From Colias croceus (lineage: Eukaryota > Arthropoda > Insecta > Lepidoptera > Pieridae): a stretch of DNA of 64,000 nucleotides. The notes beneath the pieces were generated by a model. That model ran no database searches. It had not been told where the DNA came from and saw only the letters and a list, made by a program, of their open reading frames with translations. Each line of letters begins with the position of its first letter. The first letter of the stretch is position 1. The stretch spans positions 10,428,501 to 10,492,500 of the forward strand of contig NC_059541.1 in assembly GCF_905220415.1 (NCBI RefSeq), in the 5' to 3' direction. The position numbers and the translations under genes are program-made. Below are positions 49,043 through 60,565 of the stretch, one piece after another.

Positions 49043-49884
49043 AATATATACTGAGTTCTTTAAGCTTAGATTTTTTCCCCATAGATACCTACTGCTTTCC
49101 GAATCGGTGGTAAATGTTAAAAATATGTATTGACGTTTCAAAAGTGCTTCGAAGAAGTGGAAGAAGTCTAATTGAATAAATAAATGTTTGAGTTTGAGTT
49201 TAAGCTTTATACTAAAAATAATTAATCTTTAAAACAGTCTAAATTAATAAAAAGTCTAATCAACATTAAAGGTAACTACAAACTATTTAATCAACCAAAC
49301 CTTACTTTGTATATTTCTATAACAATAACAAGCCATAATCTAGATATCCGGTAGGTAACCTACAGATTGCAAAATGACGAAATTTAACACCATCGAGTAA
49401 TCACGTACCTATAAGCTTTGTATGTGAGAGTGACTGCTATGTTATAGGTATATAAATAAAACGACCAAAAAAGAAATACGTTTATTGATAATGAAAAATG
49501 TAGGAAATAATACGAAACATACGTTTATAAGTTTACAAAAAAAAAATACGTTACACAAAATAATTTAACAATAATGCTGCAATATTTTTCTAAACAATGT
49601 TTTCATACGACGAAAAGGGTTATTACAATAATATATATTTAATTAATACAATGTAAGTACACAAATAAACATGGACGAATTGAGGAAATATGAGACAGAA
49701 ATAATATAATATGTACACGAATACAAATACATATAAAATAAACAAGCACTTTTCTCAATAACATTAAAATTATCGCAATTTTAATAATCAAAAACGCAAT
49801 AAACTCGCAATAATGAAATAAAAATATTTAAAAGATAGATGTGGAAATGCTTTACATAATATAATTGTTATAAAATACTTAAAT
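49043..49884. other. Unassigned AT-rich DNA
   Basis: Very AT-rich with many AATAAA words. Nothing recognised. Confidence 0.4.
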
Positions 49885-50010
49885 GATGGTATTTCAGATG
49901 TAGGTATATGAAGGTCGTAGGTTCGAATCGAAACTTCCACTACGTCACATCACACGTTGTAGCATCAAGACCACGTGATTGTGAGGTAATGGCTATTTCA
50001 ATCCTGAACT
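49885..50010 (+). repeat. Possible degenerate SINE head
   Basis: GGTTCGAATCG at 49920-49930 is a B-box word, preceded by GGTATTTCAGATGTAGG, a weak A-box candidate. The body is not recognised and the cloverleaf is not intact. Confidence 0.3.
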
Positions 50011-50934
50011 TTCTTCTGTCTTCTCTTGTGTTCTCTTCTTCTCTGTTTTCATTTATATAGACGCATTAGACCTTTCATTTTACCTTACGAAGAAGCTACG
50101 TACCTGTAATATAAAAAACTAATATTAATTTTCTTTTTTAAGATATCTATTCCTGGTTTGAATCCTATTTAAATTAATAATAGTAAAAGAAATATCGAAA
50201 TAATTCAATTGTATATTGACAAAATTCAAATAAAATAAAATACCTACTTTTTACTTTAGAAATACAAAACTGAAACTGAAAGAAACACACGGATAACCAA
50301 TAATTTATTATCGGATTAAGTTAATTCTGAACTTAATTAAAATACAAGGTATTTATACAATAATGAAATTCCTATGGATGTAGGACATAACCAAATGTGT
50401 ACCTGAATTTAATTCCACTATTAAACCGGTGTTATTTCATATGTAGGTAGTGTAAACTGTGAAGTATGTTATTTAAATTATTAAAGAAAATTCAGATAAG
50501 CTTTCATAAAAGCTGCTTAAAATTATTTTCTTTTCCTTCAACCTATTAATAAATATTATATAATGTCCCCAAAAACCTGATCCTTAACCTCCCAAAAAAA
50601 GATCTTCAATTTCGAATTCCAAATATTCCATAAATTGATAATTAATTATTAAAATATGTATATAAAACTCACATGACGGGTGTCCACCCGGTGTGTGTGC
50701 GCAGGAGTGTGCGGCAGCCGGGAGTCGCGCCCACGTTCCTGAAGATTGCTGACTTTGCAACAGCACAGGCAGGGCTCCGCAATACGATCGAATGAACTTG
50801 TATATTTTTTTAGTTTTTTTTTTTTTAACCGATTTAAAAATTAGTGTAATGTTTTTAATTTTATATGAGCGTTTAATTAATGAAAAACCTTTTTATTTAG
50901 GTATAGGCTTTTTTGGGCAGTTATGCAAGGTCAA
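50011..50934. other. Unassigned DNA with a GC island at 50675-50790
   Basis: The island carries acceptor-like TGTGTGTGCGCAG ending at 50703 (plus) and, on the minus strand, donor-like GTGAGT. The plus frame after the acceptor reads SVRQPGVAPTFLKIADFATA then reaches a stop near 50793. The polypyrimidine tract is poor. It may be a terminal exon or an unknown repeat, and neither is established. Confidence 0.3.
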
Positions 50935-51206
50935 CATCTGTGATGTGTGGGTATTGGATGTTTAATCATGTCAAAACACTGAACAGATTTTGATGAAATT
51001 TGGCAGTATGAATATTTAAGGTATAGAAATGCTTTTGCCCGTGATCCTGAGTGTCCTATAATTAGGTTGTAGGCTGTAGCGCTATAACGTAAGGCCATGC
51101 GCGAAGCATGAGGGCGGCTGCATGTAAGTAAGGCATAATTCATGCTAAAATGGAAGTTAAACCAGGCCAGGCGGATGGACTCGGAGGAAAAAGCTAGTCT
51201 GTCTTT
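50935..51206 (+). repeat. Interspersed repeat, family D (decayed)
   Basis: AACACTGAACAGATTTTGAT and GAAATTTGGCAGTATG near the start, and GGACTCGGAGGAAAAAGCTA with GTCTG at the end, are block types shared by many lepidopteran short repeats. The middle is diverged. Confidence 0.5.
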
Positions 51207-51754
51207 ATTTATTTGTGTGAACACACAAATCCAGAAAGAACGTTCATTTTAAATTAAAATACATATAGACTTAGATTAGAATGAATTCTATAAGGATTCG
51301 GAAATGTAACTTAGACTTAATTCAATAAAATGATTAAGGTAAGTAAGTGCGCCCTTGTGCTAATTAACATGTAGGTACAGATCTCTATCTTTTTTTTTCG
51401 AACTAATTAACGATTTAATACCAAAAACCTCAGTATCGAAGAAATTCTAATATAGAATTAAGATATAACCATCATTTTCTATCTACTTATTTCTCAACAA
51501 GAACACGGCATCCAAACAAAATGTAGATGTGAAGATCTAAAGAATTTTCCAGAAAGTTCCCAAAGCGGGAAATTCGAATTCCACAAATATAATTTCAGAG
51601 TGTTCGTCGAGTCTCATTGGAAATGTAGACGCGTTTCAAGATCCTCAAGTTGTTCGGACCACTGGAGCCTGAGTTCGGTTGAGATGAATATAATTTCCAA
51701 CTTGATGACCCTTGGGACGTATATTTGTAAAAGGTTTGTTTTTCATGGAACTTG
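51207..51754. other. Unassigned DNA
   Basis: No repeat recognised. The 75-codon plus frame 51600-51827 runs into the tail of the next element and is not supported. Confidence 0.4.
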
Positions 51755-53135
51755 CTCGATTTATTTATTTATTTCTTTATTTCAGGCAACAAATGTAGTT
51801 ACAGTTAAAGGTCTTAATATAACTTAAAAACTACGGCCCATATGAACTTAAAACTACTTAAATACTAAATTAATACACGCTATGCCTTCGGCGTGTGACG
51901 CGATTCCGGGGGGCCGGGTATCCGTCCGCGGAAGCGGCGAAACACAACTCCCTGCGGCCAAAACCCTTCGTCCATGTAGACGCTCAGCTTGGCGGTCGGT
52001 ACTCTCACCACGAAGGAGTTGAAGCTCACTTTATGGCGAGACTCCAGACGTTCCACTCGCAGACTCAAACCTGTCTTCGCATGCAAGTACTCGACAACAT
52101 CTTCAGTCTTGGTACAGTAGTGCACACGAGACACATAGAGCGGCGTCGTCGGCACCTCTGCGCGCATCCGCAAGTTTGGATCTTTCGTTGCGGTGCCGCA
52201 CTTGTTCTGACGATTCAACTTCTTCTTCTTCTGGACTTTTGTGAAGCCATCCTCGTCAACGTCCTTCGTTTTTGAAGGTAAACTTTTCCGCACGGGTGCG
52301 TTTACTCCTTTTGATGATTTTGGGGTCGCAGTCATTTTTGAGGCTGCGGCGGCGTAGTCACATTGAGGAGCAGCTGGCAACGTGACATGCGATGTCTTCT
52401 CCGGGGGAGAGGTAACGGGAGCGGGGCGCGGGGCATCACTCGGGTCATCGGCGGTCGGCGACACATCAACATCAGCAGTTAAAATGCCGACGCATGCATT
52501 TTGAGCTCCGCGACGTGCATTCACATATGACGGCACGGGTGACCTACATATTGCATGCGCATCGCGATATGACGCTAACTCGACTCGTAAATCGGAGATG
52601 GTCTTCTCTGAAGCCTCCAACTTGGTGTGTACCTCGGCCAGACTCGCCTTAAGGAATGTGATGTCCTTAAGGAGCCTCGTAACATCGACGTGGTCAAATC
52701 CCACCGGAGGAAGTTTATGCAACTCCTTTGCGACGAAATCGGGCACGTCATCGGGATCAGTCACCTTCAATAGGCTGATGATATCCTGTATGCATTTTTC
52801 ACCCCCGTTCCTGCGGCGGGACGGCATCGTGGCAATCTTGTCCAGCGTTTGGTAGAGTAGCACCTTGCCACTGCTAATTTCCTCCTCCTTAAAGTTAGTT
52901 TTGCAGATTTGCATGATGCTAACCTCGTCCATGGTATCGATGGCATTTTGAATGAACGCCAACAGCTCATTTACAATGAGTGTTTTACAACTCATTATAA
53001 AAAGTTCATGCAGCGGCAAAGCCGCGCGTGACGCGAATTGTTATTCCTTATGCTAGCACTAATCACGTCCGATTCCGAACGCGTCTAGCGCACCACTCAA
53101 ATTTATGACCCGCTTTACGTGACCTACACGTGGAA
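51755..53135 (-). mobile_element. LINE-derived ORF1-only unit (minus)
   Basis: The minus-strand unit has a GC-richer 5' leader of about 110 bases (53020-53135), an uninterrupted 379-codon ORF1-like frame, a ~100-base 3' UTR and an A-rich tail reading GAAATAAAGAAATAAATAAA. No reverse transcriptase follows the ORF1; AT-rich unassigned DNA begins right after the tail. The tail type differs from the (TTA)n tail of the LINE at 21 kb, so the two need not be one family. Boundaries are approximate because no target duplication was found. Confidence 0.65.
51880..53019 (-). CDS. LINE ORF1-like nucleic-acid-binding protein, intact
   Basis: 379 residues from the first ATG; Met9 (MSCKTLIVNELLAF) is an equally good start. 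Visible parts: an N-terminal helical segment (10-105) with KVTDPDDVPDFVAKEL; a predicted coiled coil at about 111-151 (heptad-like LLKDITFLKASLAEVHTKL); a proline- and serine-rich linker with DEDGFTKVQKKKKL (255-268); and a C-terminal domain (about 293-367) with TPLYVSRVH and FNSFVVRVP and ending FWPQGVVFRRFRGR. The order coiled coil, basic linker, RRM-like end is that of LINE ORF1 proteins, which coat element RNA. I recognise this family as repeated in lepidopteran genomes. Several overlapping frames are shadows. A domesticated single-copy gene is possible but less likely. Confidence 0.75.
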   Translation of the reverse strand: MPLHELFIMSCKTLIVNELLAFIQNAIDTMDEVSIMQICKTNFKEEEISSGKVLLYQTLDKIATMPSRRRNGGEKCIQDIISLLKVTDPDDVPDFVAKELHKLPPVGFDHVDVTRLLKDITFLKASLAEVHTKLEASEKTISDLRVELASYRDAHAICRSPVPSYVNARRGAQNACVGILTADVDVSPTADDPSDAPRPAPVTSPPEKTSHVTLPAAPQCDYAAAASKMTATPKSSKGVNAPVRKSLPSKTKDVDEDGFTKVQKKKKLNRQNKCGTATKDPNLRMRAEVPTTPLYVSRVHYCTKTEDVVEYLHAKTGLSLRVERLESRHKVSFNSFVVRVPTAKLSVYMDEGFWPQGVVFRRFRGRIPGPPESRHTPKA

Positions 53136-54281
53136 ATGGTGTTGGATTTTTTTTATTAATGCGTGGTAAATTTTAATATCTACTGTATCTACCTACATAG
53201 CCAGATGGACTTCATATTTTGGTTTAGGCATTTAAAAGGGAAGGGCAACATAACAACAATAATTGATCGATATGAATTTAAGTACACTTTATAACTTGTA
53301 GGTACTTATGTACCTAAAAGTGTTTAAATTGTTTTTCATTGATAACGTAATTTTTAGAGCATAATTGACTACAGATTTCACTTCTTATGTAGTAAGGTAA
53401 AAATACATATTTTGCTTATATTAAGTTCAAACAGAAAGCCCTTATTTAAATAAAATGTGGTAAAAAATAAAAGAAAGATAATTCGGTCTCGCTCTACATT
53501 GCTTGAAAGCTTTTTGTATAGCATTATTAAAGGAAATACAAATGAACGTTTAATTACTCTAATTAAGTGTTGGCGACTCCTGCCGGTGTCATATTGCCTT
53601 GTGAAACGAAAAAGCAAGCGTTCCCGCCATGAAATTACAACTGCATTCAACTAACTCTATCGTAATCGCATTTTAATTTCAAAACAATGTAACGTAATTG
53701 GAAACTTCCTCATAATATGCCTACTTATTTTTATTTATTTGTTTAATATATATTGTATTATTTAGTTTTATTTCTATAAGCTTACAAAGTTTAAAGTAAC
53801 ACGCACGGAACAATAAAAAAAATTCTTTATACTAATTACTAAGTGATTGAATTTGTATAACATTGTCTATATACCATGGAACTTACGAAGTATATATATT
53901 TCCATGGTATATACAATGGTATGACACCTATCTTTACTAGACCGCCACAAAGGCAAATAGAAGACCTAGGTACCTATAAAGTATAAGTTCTTGTTTCGTA
54001 TGAACCAAAAGTTCTAATCCAACCGATTTTAAAAATTATTTTATCAATATGATAAAAATATATCTAAATTCTAAGTACATATTATTCCTGAGTCCAGGCT
54101 TTACCTATATTTTTATATTAATGCTTTTTTCATCAATTATAAAATAAGTATAACAGACTATGTACTGTGTATAAAGCATTATATATACCAACCCACCAAA
54201 ATTAGACTATCACTTAAACTGACAATTATCTATTAGAGTAGATAAGTACCTAAATATTCTAATAAGTTCAATAAGCTAGTG
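53136..54281. other. Unassigned AT-rich DNA with one strong hairpin
   Basis: ATATACCATGGAA (from 53869) pairs with TTCCATGGTATATAC (53900-53914) around a ~19-base loop. Frames at 53378-53654 have no motif. Nothing else recognised. Confidence 0.4.
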
Positions 54282-54285
54282 TCTA

Positions 54286-55065
54286 TGTTACCGGAAATGT
54301 ATGAAATCAAGGAATTGTATACAATTCCTAGGAAATGTGTACAATTCCGATACCATTTAGGAAATGTATAAAATATTGTTTAAAAAACTATTTAATGCAT
54401 GCATATCCTAGGAAATGTATAATCTTCCTAGGAATTGTATACAATTCCTATATCGTATTAGGAAATGTGTAAAGTAAATGCTTTCTGTAATAAAACACGT
54501 TGTTATTTTTTTTTATAATAGCTCTTATTGATACAATCGGGTCAGTCATACCGTAAAATTGTAATAATATTATGTTCATATTATTTATCTTGATCGTTCG
54601 ATCTTCGTCGACGGAGCCCCGCTTCGCGGGGCTCCTATTTCTGTGTAGTTTTTTTTTAACAAACGTAAACTAACCTAACCTTACGGCTAACCTAACCTAA
54701 ACCTAACCTAACTTTGAGGGCGAATATCTCGGCTATTTTTGATTTTAGAGAAAAGTTGTTCCTATAAAACATACTTATATAAGCGTAATCTTTACGATAA
54801 AACAATAATAAATAGATGTTATAATGACACCAACTCCATCAAAAAATTTTTGTCCTGCGCCCCCTTTGCTTTAGTCCAACACTTGCCTGCGGCATATCAA
54901 TATCTTAAATGTTTTACATTTCCGATAGCTATTTAGGAAATGTATAGATTTCCTAGGAAATGTGTATAAAATAATTTATTTCACACATTTCCGTACGATT
55001 TTAGGAATTGTATACATTTCCTAGGAATTGTATACAATGACGGATTACATACATTTCCTGTAACA
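54286..55065. mobile_element. 780 bp TG...CA element with palindromic subterminal repeats
   Basis: Begins TGTTACCGGAAATGTATG and ends with the inverted counterpart CATACATTTCCTGTAACA, flanked by TCTA on both sides (54282-54285 and 55066-55069). The perfect palindrome GGAATTGTATACAATTCC lies at 54311-54328 and 54431-54448, exactly 120 bases apart, with related AGGAAATGTGTA words in both end regions. The centre holds a perfect hairpin (54613-54635, GGAGCCCCG/CGGGGCTCC with a CTTCG loop) and a CCTAAC-rich run (54670-54712). TG...CA ends with 4 bp duplications are known for Ginger-type transposons and also for solo LTRs. The ~18 bp inverted ends favour the former (inference). Confidence 0.65.
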
Positions 55066-55074
55066 TCTACACCA

Positions 55075-55262
55075 CTACATAGTACCAAATGTAGAGTTTT
55101 ATACAAAACAAAGTAGCTTTCCGCTGTCTTTCCCCTAAGTTTATTTCGATTCTATTACTACAGACTTTGACACATTTTTAATAGTACTACTTACCTAGTT
55201 CGAGAAAGATTTTAGTATGTATACGATATGTGGAGTTCTACATAAAGCGGGCGAAGCCGCGG
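55075..55262 (+). repeat. Interspersed repeat family C, degenerate copy
   Basis: TTTTATACAAAACAAAGTAGC at the start and AAAGCGGGCGAAGCCGCGGT at the end match family C order. It directly abuts the preceding transposon. Confidence 0.5.
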
Positions 55263-56137
55263 TCTTAACATCACAGTAATATACCTGAATGCAAAGAGAA
55301 CTTTAATATTTTGTAAACAAGGAACAGCACTACTTGATATAAGATATATAACGGTACATTTTCATCAAACGAGCGAATGCTCATTCTTGCTCATTCTAAT
55401 CCCACTATGTCAATTTTTTTATTGTGTTTACACTTTTAGTGTTTTCCGAAAAGATTCTATGCAATTTTCTAATACTGAATAACACCGAATTCTAGTTCTC
55501 GTGTACACTTAAATATAACGAAAGAATGCTCTTGCTCTAGCTCTATTTTCGTTTGATGTAAGTGCACCGTAATAGGAATATGCTCTTCCTTTTTCTCTCT
55601 TATAAGATGATTCATTTTCTGTTTCTCATAATTCATAGCACCAATCACTCAAATCTATTACTTTAATTTAATTAAATACTTACTTTCCCTTTATTTTCAG
55701 CCAATGATGTATCTGCTCGTCTGCTGAAGTATTTTTACTGCTGTTATACTTTAAAGGAATAAGGTAATAATAAAACACGAATTTCTTGTTAAAATATTTT
55801 AATGCATTATTATGTATGATATGTACAACTTACACTCACAAGCTCCTTTTATTTTATGAATTATTTACTAGTTTATAGACTATACAATTCATATAACTGG
55901 AATACCTGGCTTCACTCGCGTGGTACCTAGATAAAAAATTACCTTTGTGCTTATCTAGCCTATAATCTATATCTGAAGTCTCCGAGTAATTTCATATAAT
56001 TCCAATTTCACATAATATTTGCAACTTGTAAAAGTGACAAACACCTAGGTATACACGTTTTTACTTTTTATTAATACTTAAAGTATAATTAGTATATGAT
56101 GTATTTATTCAACCTAGTTAAATCATTTACCAATCAC
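55263..56137. other. Unassigned AT-rich DNA
   Basis: A short repeat-end-like word (GGAATACCTGGCTTCACTCG) occurs near 55899. Nothing else recognised. Confidence 0.4.
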
Positions 56138-56310
56138 TACATAGTATAAAACAAAGTCGCTTTCTCTGTCCCTATGTCCCTTTGTATGCTTAAATCTTTA
56201 AACATCGGATTTTGATGCGTTTTTTTATGAGTGATTCAAGAGGAAGGTTTTAGTATATTATTTATTAGGTTTTAGACAAAGTGGGCGAAGCCGCGGGCAG
56301 TAAGCTAGTA
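56138..56310 (+). repeat. Interspersed repeat family C, copy 2
   Basis: Nearly the same sequence as 40028-40209 over the first 70 bases (AACAAAGTCGCTTTCTCTGT, CCCTTTGTATGCTTAAATC), with small deletions later, ending GCCGCGGGCAGTAAGCTAGT. Confidence 0.8.
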
Positions 56311-57499
56311 TATCATAAATCATATCAAACTATTCAGGAAGGGTCAAACCCAGAACCATACTAGTATTAAATAATTTGTGCAATTCAAAGGAGACACGCG
56401 GTATCGTGTGTCGTAACTTTGCTGATAGCACGAGGGAATGCGCAGGCGTCGTGTTACATGCATCTACGGCCTTGGACATAATGCAGCTTATAATATATTA
56501 TAACTTTACTACCTACCTACATGGTTGATCTGGGATAAAAAGGAAAAAGCATAAATAATTATGTCAGGAATTTAACTTACTAAATAAAGTGTAATAATAA
56601 TATAATAATAATTCCTAAATACCTACAGTAATAAAAAGGAGCCTATGCTGCTCAGTAATAATGTATCTTTGCACTGGTGATTTTCAATATATTATGTTAG
56701 GTAGATTTTGAGTTCCTTTAAAGTTTAAGGGAATTAAAATTGGCCTGACGATATTTTTTTCTATTCCTCAAATGACCAATTCCATAATATTATAACTAGA
56801 ACTAGAGCTTTAGTATGAGAATTAACTTTGAAAGGTGACTTTCGTTAGCAGCAAGCCAGGCTTAAAATTCATTTATGGTAAAATTAGCCGGAATCGGGTC
56901 AACAGGTTTCGGCGGCCATGGCCTATATACGAGTATGTAGGTACTGCAGATTTTACTATGTAATAACTTGATCTTATTTTAAGTAATCAATTTAATGCCT
57001 AGTATATGCAAATCTTTTGAATCAAATTTTTGAAAATAAATCGTGGTAAATATTTCAATGTAGCCTTCTCTTTCAACTTTCGTTCATATTATTATGTGAA
57101 TTCATTCACTTTTACTATAACATCATAGCTGTAAACTTTTTGTATAGGTATAAATGAGGAGGTGCATAACTAATATGAGTGGTATTTTTTATTTCAAAGA
57201 ATAAATTATTGGAATGCATTTTATGATCTTCAATATTTCTTACTGTTGTTATTATTTAAGAGAGAAATACCTGAACCACAAATAGATCTGTGTGTGCAAC
57301 AATAAGTATCCAGCATTGGTATTTGGAAAGCAATAAAACACGAAATAGTCAATCATACAATATGTATTTAATATAAGATACAGTACTTGTGACGTGGACA
57401 AACCATTAAAAAACTTACAATCACTACAATGAACAAATTTCATTTCATTTCGAGTAACGTAATTCACTATTATTATGCCCAAATGTGTGATAAATAATT
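56311..57499. other. Unassigned AT-rich DNA
   Basis: TTTATT words near 57188 could serve as minus-strand AATAAA poly(A) signals for the gene whose last exon is at 60.6-60.96 kb. No exon or repeat is otherwise recognised. Confidence 0.35.
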
Positions 57500-60400
57500 A
57501 TTGAGGTAGATAGCCCATCGCGGGACAAATTATAATAAAATTTCGGATCTCACCGTCGGCTCCAAGCAAATGAAACGCATTAAACATTATACTATATAAT
57601 ATAATTAAATATCTACAAATCGAATAAAGTAGTGCACACTATCCGGGACTCGCGTCCGCATATAGCATTTATGGGTCAAACATTTACAATAAAGGAGAAC
57701 ATTCATATAATAAACGGATAATATAGGAAACATGTTGAAAGACAACGTACTACCAGCTAGCCTACCCCCCCCCCCCCCACCCCTCGCTCAGGCGCGAACC
57801 AAATTACTCCTGCGTTACTTTATACACAATTATTTACACTGGTGACCAAAGTATCTACCGTGGCTACTAACTATCTCAATCGTACCGGTCAGGGCTCAGC
57901 CGCAGTGGTAATGTGCTTCACGCCACCCCCCTCCTCTCCAACACAAAGCAGGTTACTATATTATAGGAATTGCCCGCGGTTTTGTTCCCCGAATATTGTT
58001 CGCCGAAACTGAACGAAATGAACCAAAGAGATGAGCAACTACGAAGGCACCCTTCCCTCCCCTATGACTATTGTGGCAGTGATAAAAATATATCATCTCG
58101 ACGCTCGCTCGCGTCCAATATGTATTTTAATTTAGTACCCCGCTAACAAGTATTCGATCACAAAATATTTCTCTCTGCCTAACGACTCGAATGGCTACTA
58201 CTAAGGGGCTTATATTACCGAAAATACCTCCAAATACAATCGATCCTAAATATTATTGCAAATAAAATTTGTACTCAAGCGTTCTTCTAGGCCACTTATG
58301 TTCTGAGCCCAAATTAACAATTTTTATATATTGAGCGATTACATATTATTCAAAAACGTCATCAAATTTGGTCTGACATATCAATAGAATTAACAAACAC
58401 AATTTACTTACAATATAATTTAAACCTCACCAAAGGAAACATTTCTAGATGAAAGAATCATCGAATCACATGAATATTGAATATCTAAGCAAACGATCAA
58501 ATCCGATGCCGTTTTTAACATTAAAAATTCCGTTGCCGATTGGTCTGAGATCAAATTAAGTCCACGGAGAAATACACTAACATGTCTTTCTGATTTTGGT
58601 GTCGCAATTGACTATCAATTATCAAATTAATATAAAAAGTCGAGCCGATACAATATGGCACTCGTATCAGTGCTGGAAATTATTCTACAATTTTAATACG
58701 AAAAACTAAAAATCAGTACATTGGAAGGCTTCCATAGTTATTTCACGATCGTCCTCAGCAAACAGGCACCAACTTGACTAAGAAATTTTCCTAACGCGTC
58801 TTTGGGTCCGTCCCTATTCGATGTGTCCGTTTTGATGAGACTCAAAGCGAACACGCCGAACTAACATTTCCTATATTGACTTAAATCATCAGCGACCGCT
58901 GACTCGTCCGACCCGCGTTGTGGAGACGGAATCGAAATTATAATTTATATACATTTATCTAAAACTACCCTCGTTAACTCGTTATACTTATATAGGCCGA
59001 TTCCGTCTTGTCGCGGGCGATCATTAGCTAGGCTCGTCGCGAATCGAGTTTGAATTTGAATTCAAATTTGATTTGCGTCGGAGCCCCCCTCCTTGCAATC
59101 GGTTGTCGTCCACACACACATTTCCTAACTTAACTACAGTCACTAACTAAAAATACTACGGAGATCGCGTGAGCACGGAACACAACATTACATTTCAATG
59201 TAAACTATCTTATTGCTAAAAAGGCAATCCGACCGTACAGAAACTTCGCAAATGGCTGGTTTGTTTTACGCTCTGTCTTTGTTGATAGTGTGTCTTAAAG
59301 CTTCGATGGATTTCGAAGAAATCTTTATTTGTAAATTATCTTAACTCGAAACTTAGCTCTATGAAAGGCAACTTCTATAATTATTACTGTTAAAATTCAC
59401 ATTTGAACTGTATCAATATTGCTTTTTCTTCCATATTATCTTTAATAACCTATTTATCACCATCACCAAAGACAAAGCGCTGCACTCCATAACACACCGA
59501 GTACAAAAGTACAAAAATCAACCATACAACAGCATACAAACGGTTCCTGATACAAAAATAAAAAAGTTACCAATTACACGATATAACATGAGTATCCAGA
59601 GATTACTGTATGTTGGCTCAAAACTGCTAAAAACCTTGTGCGTCAATATAAGTCGTCTAAATTCTTATCACACATTTTTATTGCTATTAATATCTTTAAT
59701 GCACAATTCGCGGTGTTCAAGAAGCGATTTACAATACAAAAGAAAAAGGAACAAAACCATTTGAGCAAAGTCTATTTTATCTATGGTTTTTATTGTTGAT
59801 AATAGATTTTGTATTAAGTTAGTGTGTCGATTATAAATCGCTCCTTCAACACCGCAATGATAAATTGTAGATAAACGCAACGTGGCAGTGACGTTATGAG
59901 ACAGCTGTTGATTCCGAGCGTCGATTGAATCGATCGATACGAGAATCGATATAAAAAATCGATTAAACCTAACACCGAATCGATATGACTACGCGGTTAC
60001 ATCTATGTGAACACTGCTATGGTAGAACCGTGCTAATTGAGGCACTTGGTGACGAAAACAACGGTCACGCATCGACATCGATATCGATAAAATAATTGGC
60101 ACCGTAAAGCGAAAGCGGTCGAGACGCCCATCGCGTCGATAGGACCGTACGGGATCGGTCCGTCACTAATATACTACTATTATATACAATATTGGCAGTG
60201 ATTCGTATCGCTGGTCGTCACTAACTTAGCCGCTAACCTAACTCCGACTAATGTACACTTCGCAACGCCCTACAATATACATTTCCTAACTATTTACAAT
60301 TTGTTCGCTACCGTCGCGTCGCTCTAAACCGAGCCGTCTTATATAAAAGTATGTATCAGTCTTGTGAATTATTCCGTTCGGGCGAGAGTGGAGACACCGA

Positions 60401-60565
60401 CAATCAACATCTGTCACCCTACTATCTAGCGATTGGGACTTGGATCTAAACACTTTAAATTTTCTTACTTAATTTACTTCTTTGGATAATCAAATCTGTC
60501 GTATTGTAAAATGATTGCTTCACATAAACATTCAGTCTGTCCAAGTCCCAATCCAGTGCGATAGT
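57500..60565 (-). other. Candidate long 3' UTR of the minus-strand gene
   Basis: This 3 kb stretch is visibly GC-richer than the rest of the window and holds none of the repeat families seen elsewhere, directly downstream of the stop codon at 60566. It contains a C14 run (57765-57778; G-rich in the transcript), a cluster of ATCGAT words (59929-60088) and a stem near the stop codon (60431-60444 with 60540-60553). No open frame above 76 codons. A 3' UTR is the simplest reading, but a promoter or enhancer of another gene is possible because TATCGATA is also the DRE promoter motif. Confidence 0.35.
59929..60088. promoter_or_regulatory. Homotypic ATCGAT cluster with one DRE
   Basis: ATCGAT occurs at 59929, 59933, 59945, 59958, 59979, 60077 and 60083. 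The last lies in TATCGATA, the DREF binding element of insects. AAAAAATCGATTA (59953-59965) also fits the Onecut consensus. Seven copies of a hexamer in 160 bases is far above expectation. Confidence 0.45.

Noticed and set aside
54670..54712. Interstitial telomere tract
   Set aside because: The unit is CCTAAC mixed with CCTAAAC, not a regular (CCTAA)n, and it lies inside a bounded mobile element.
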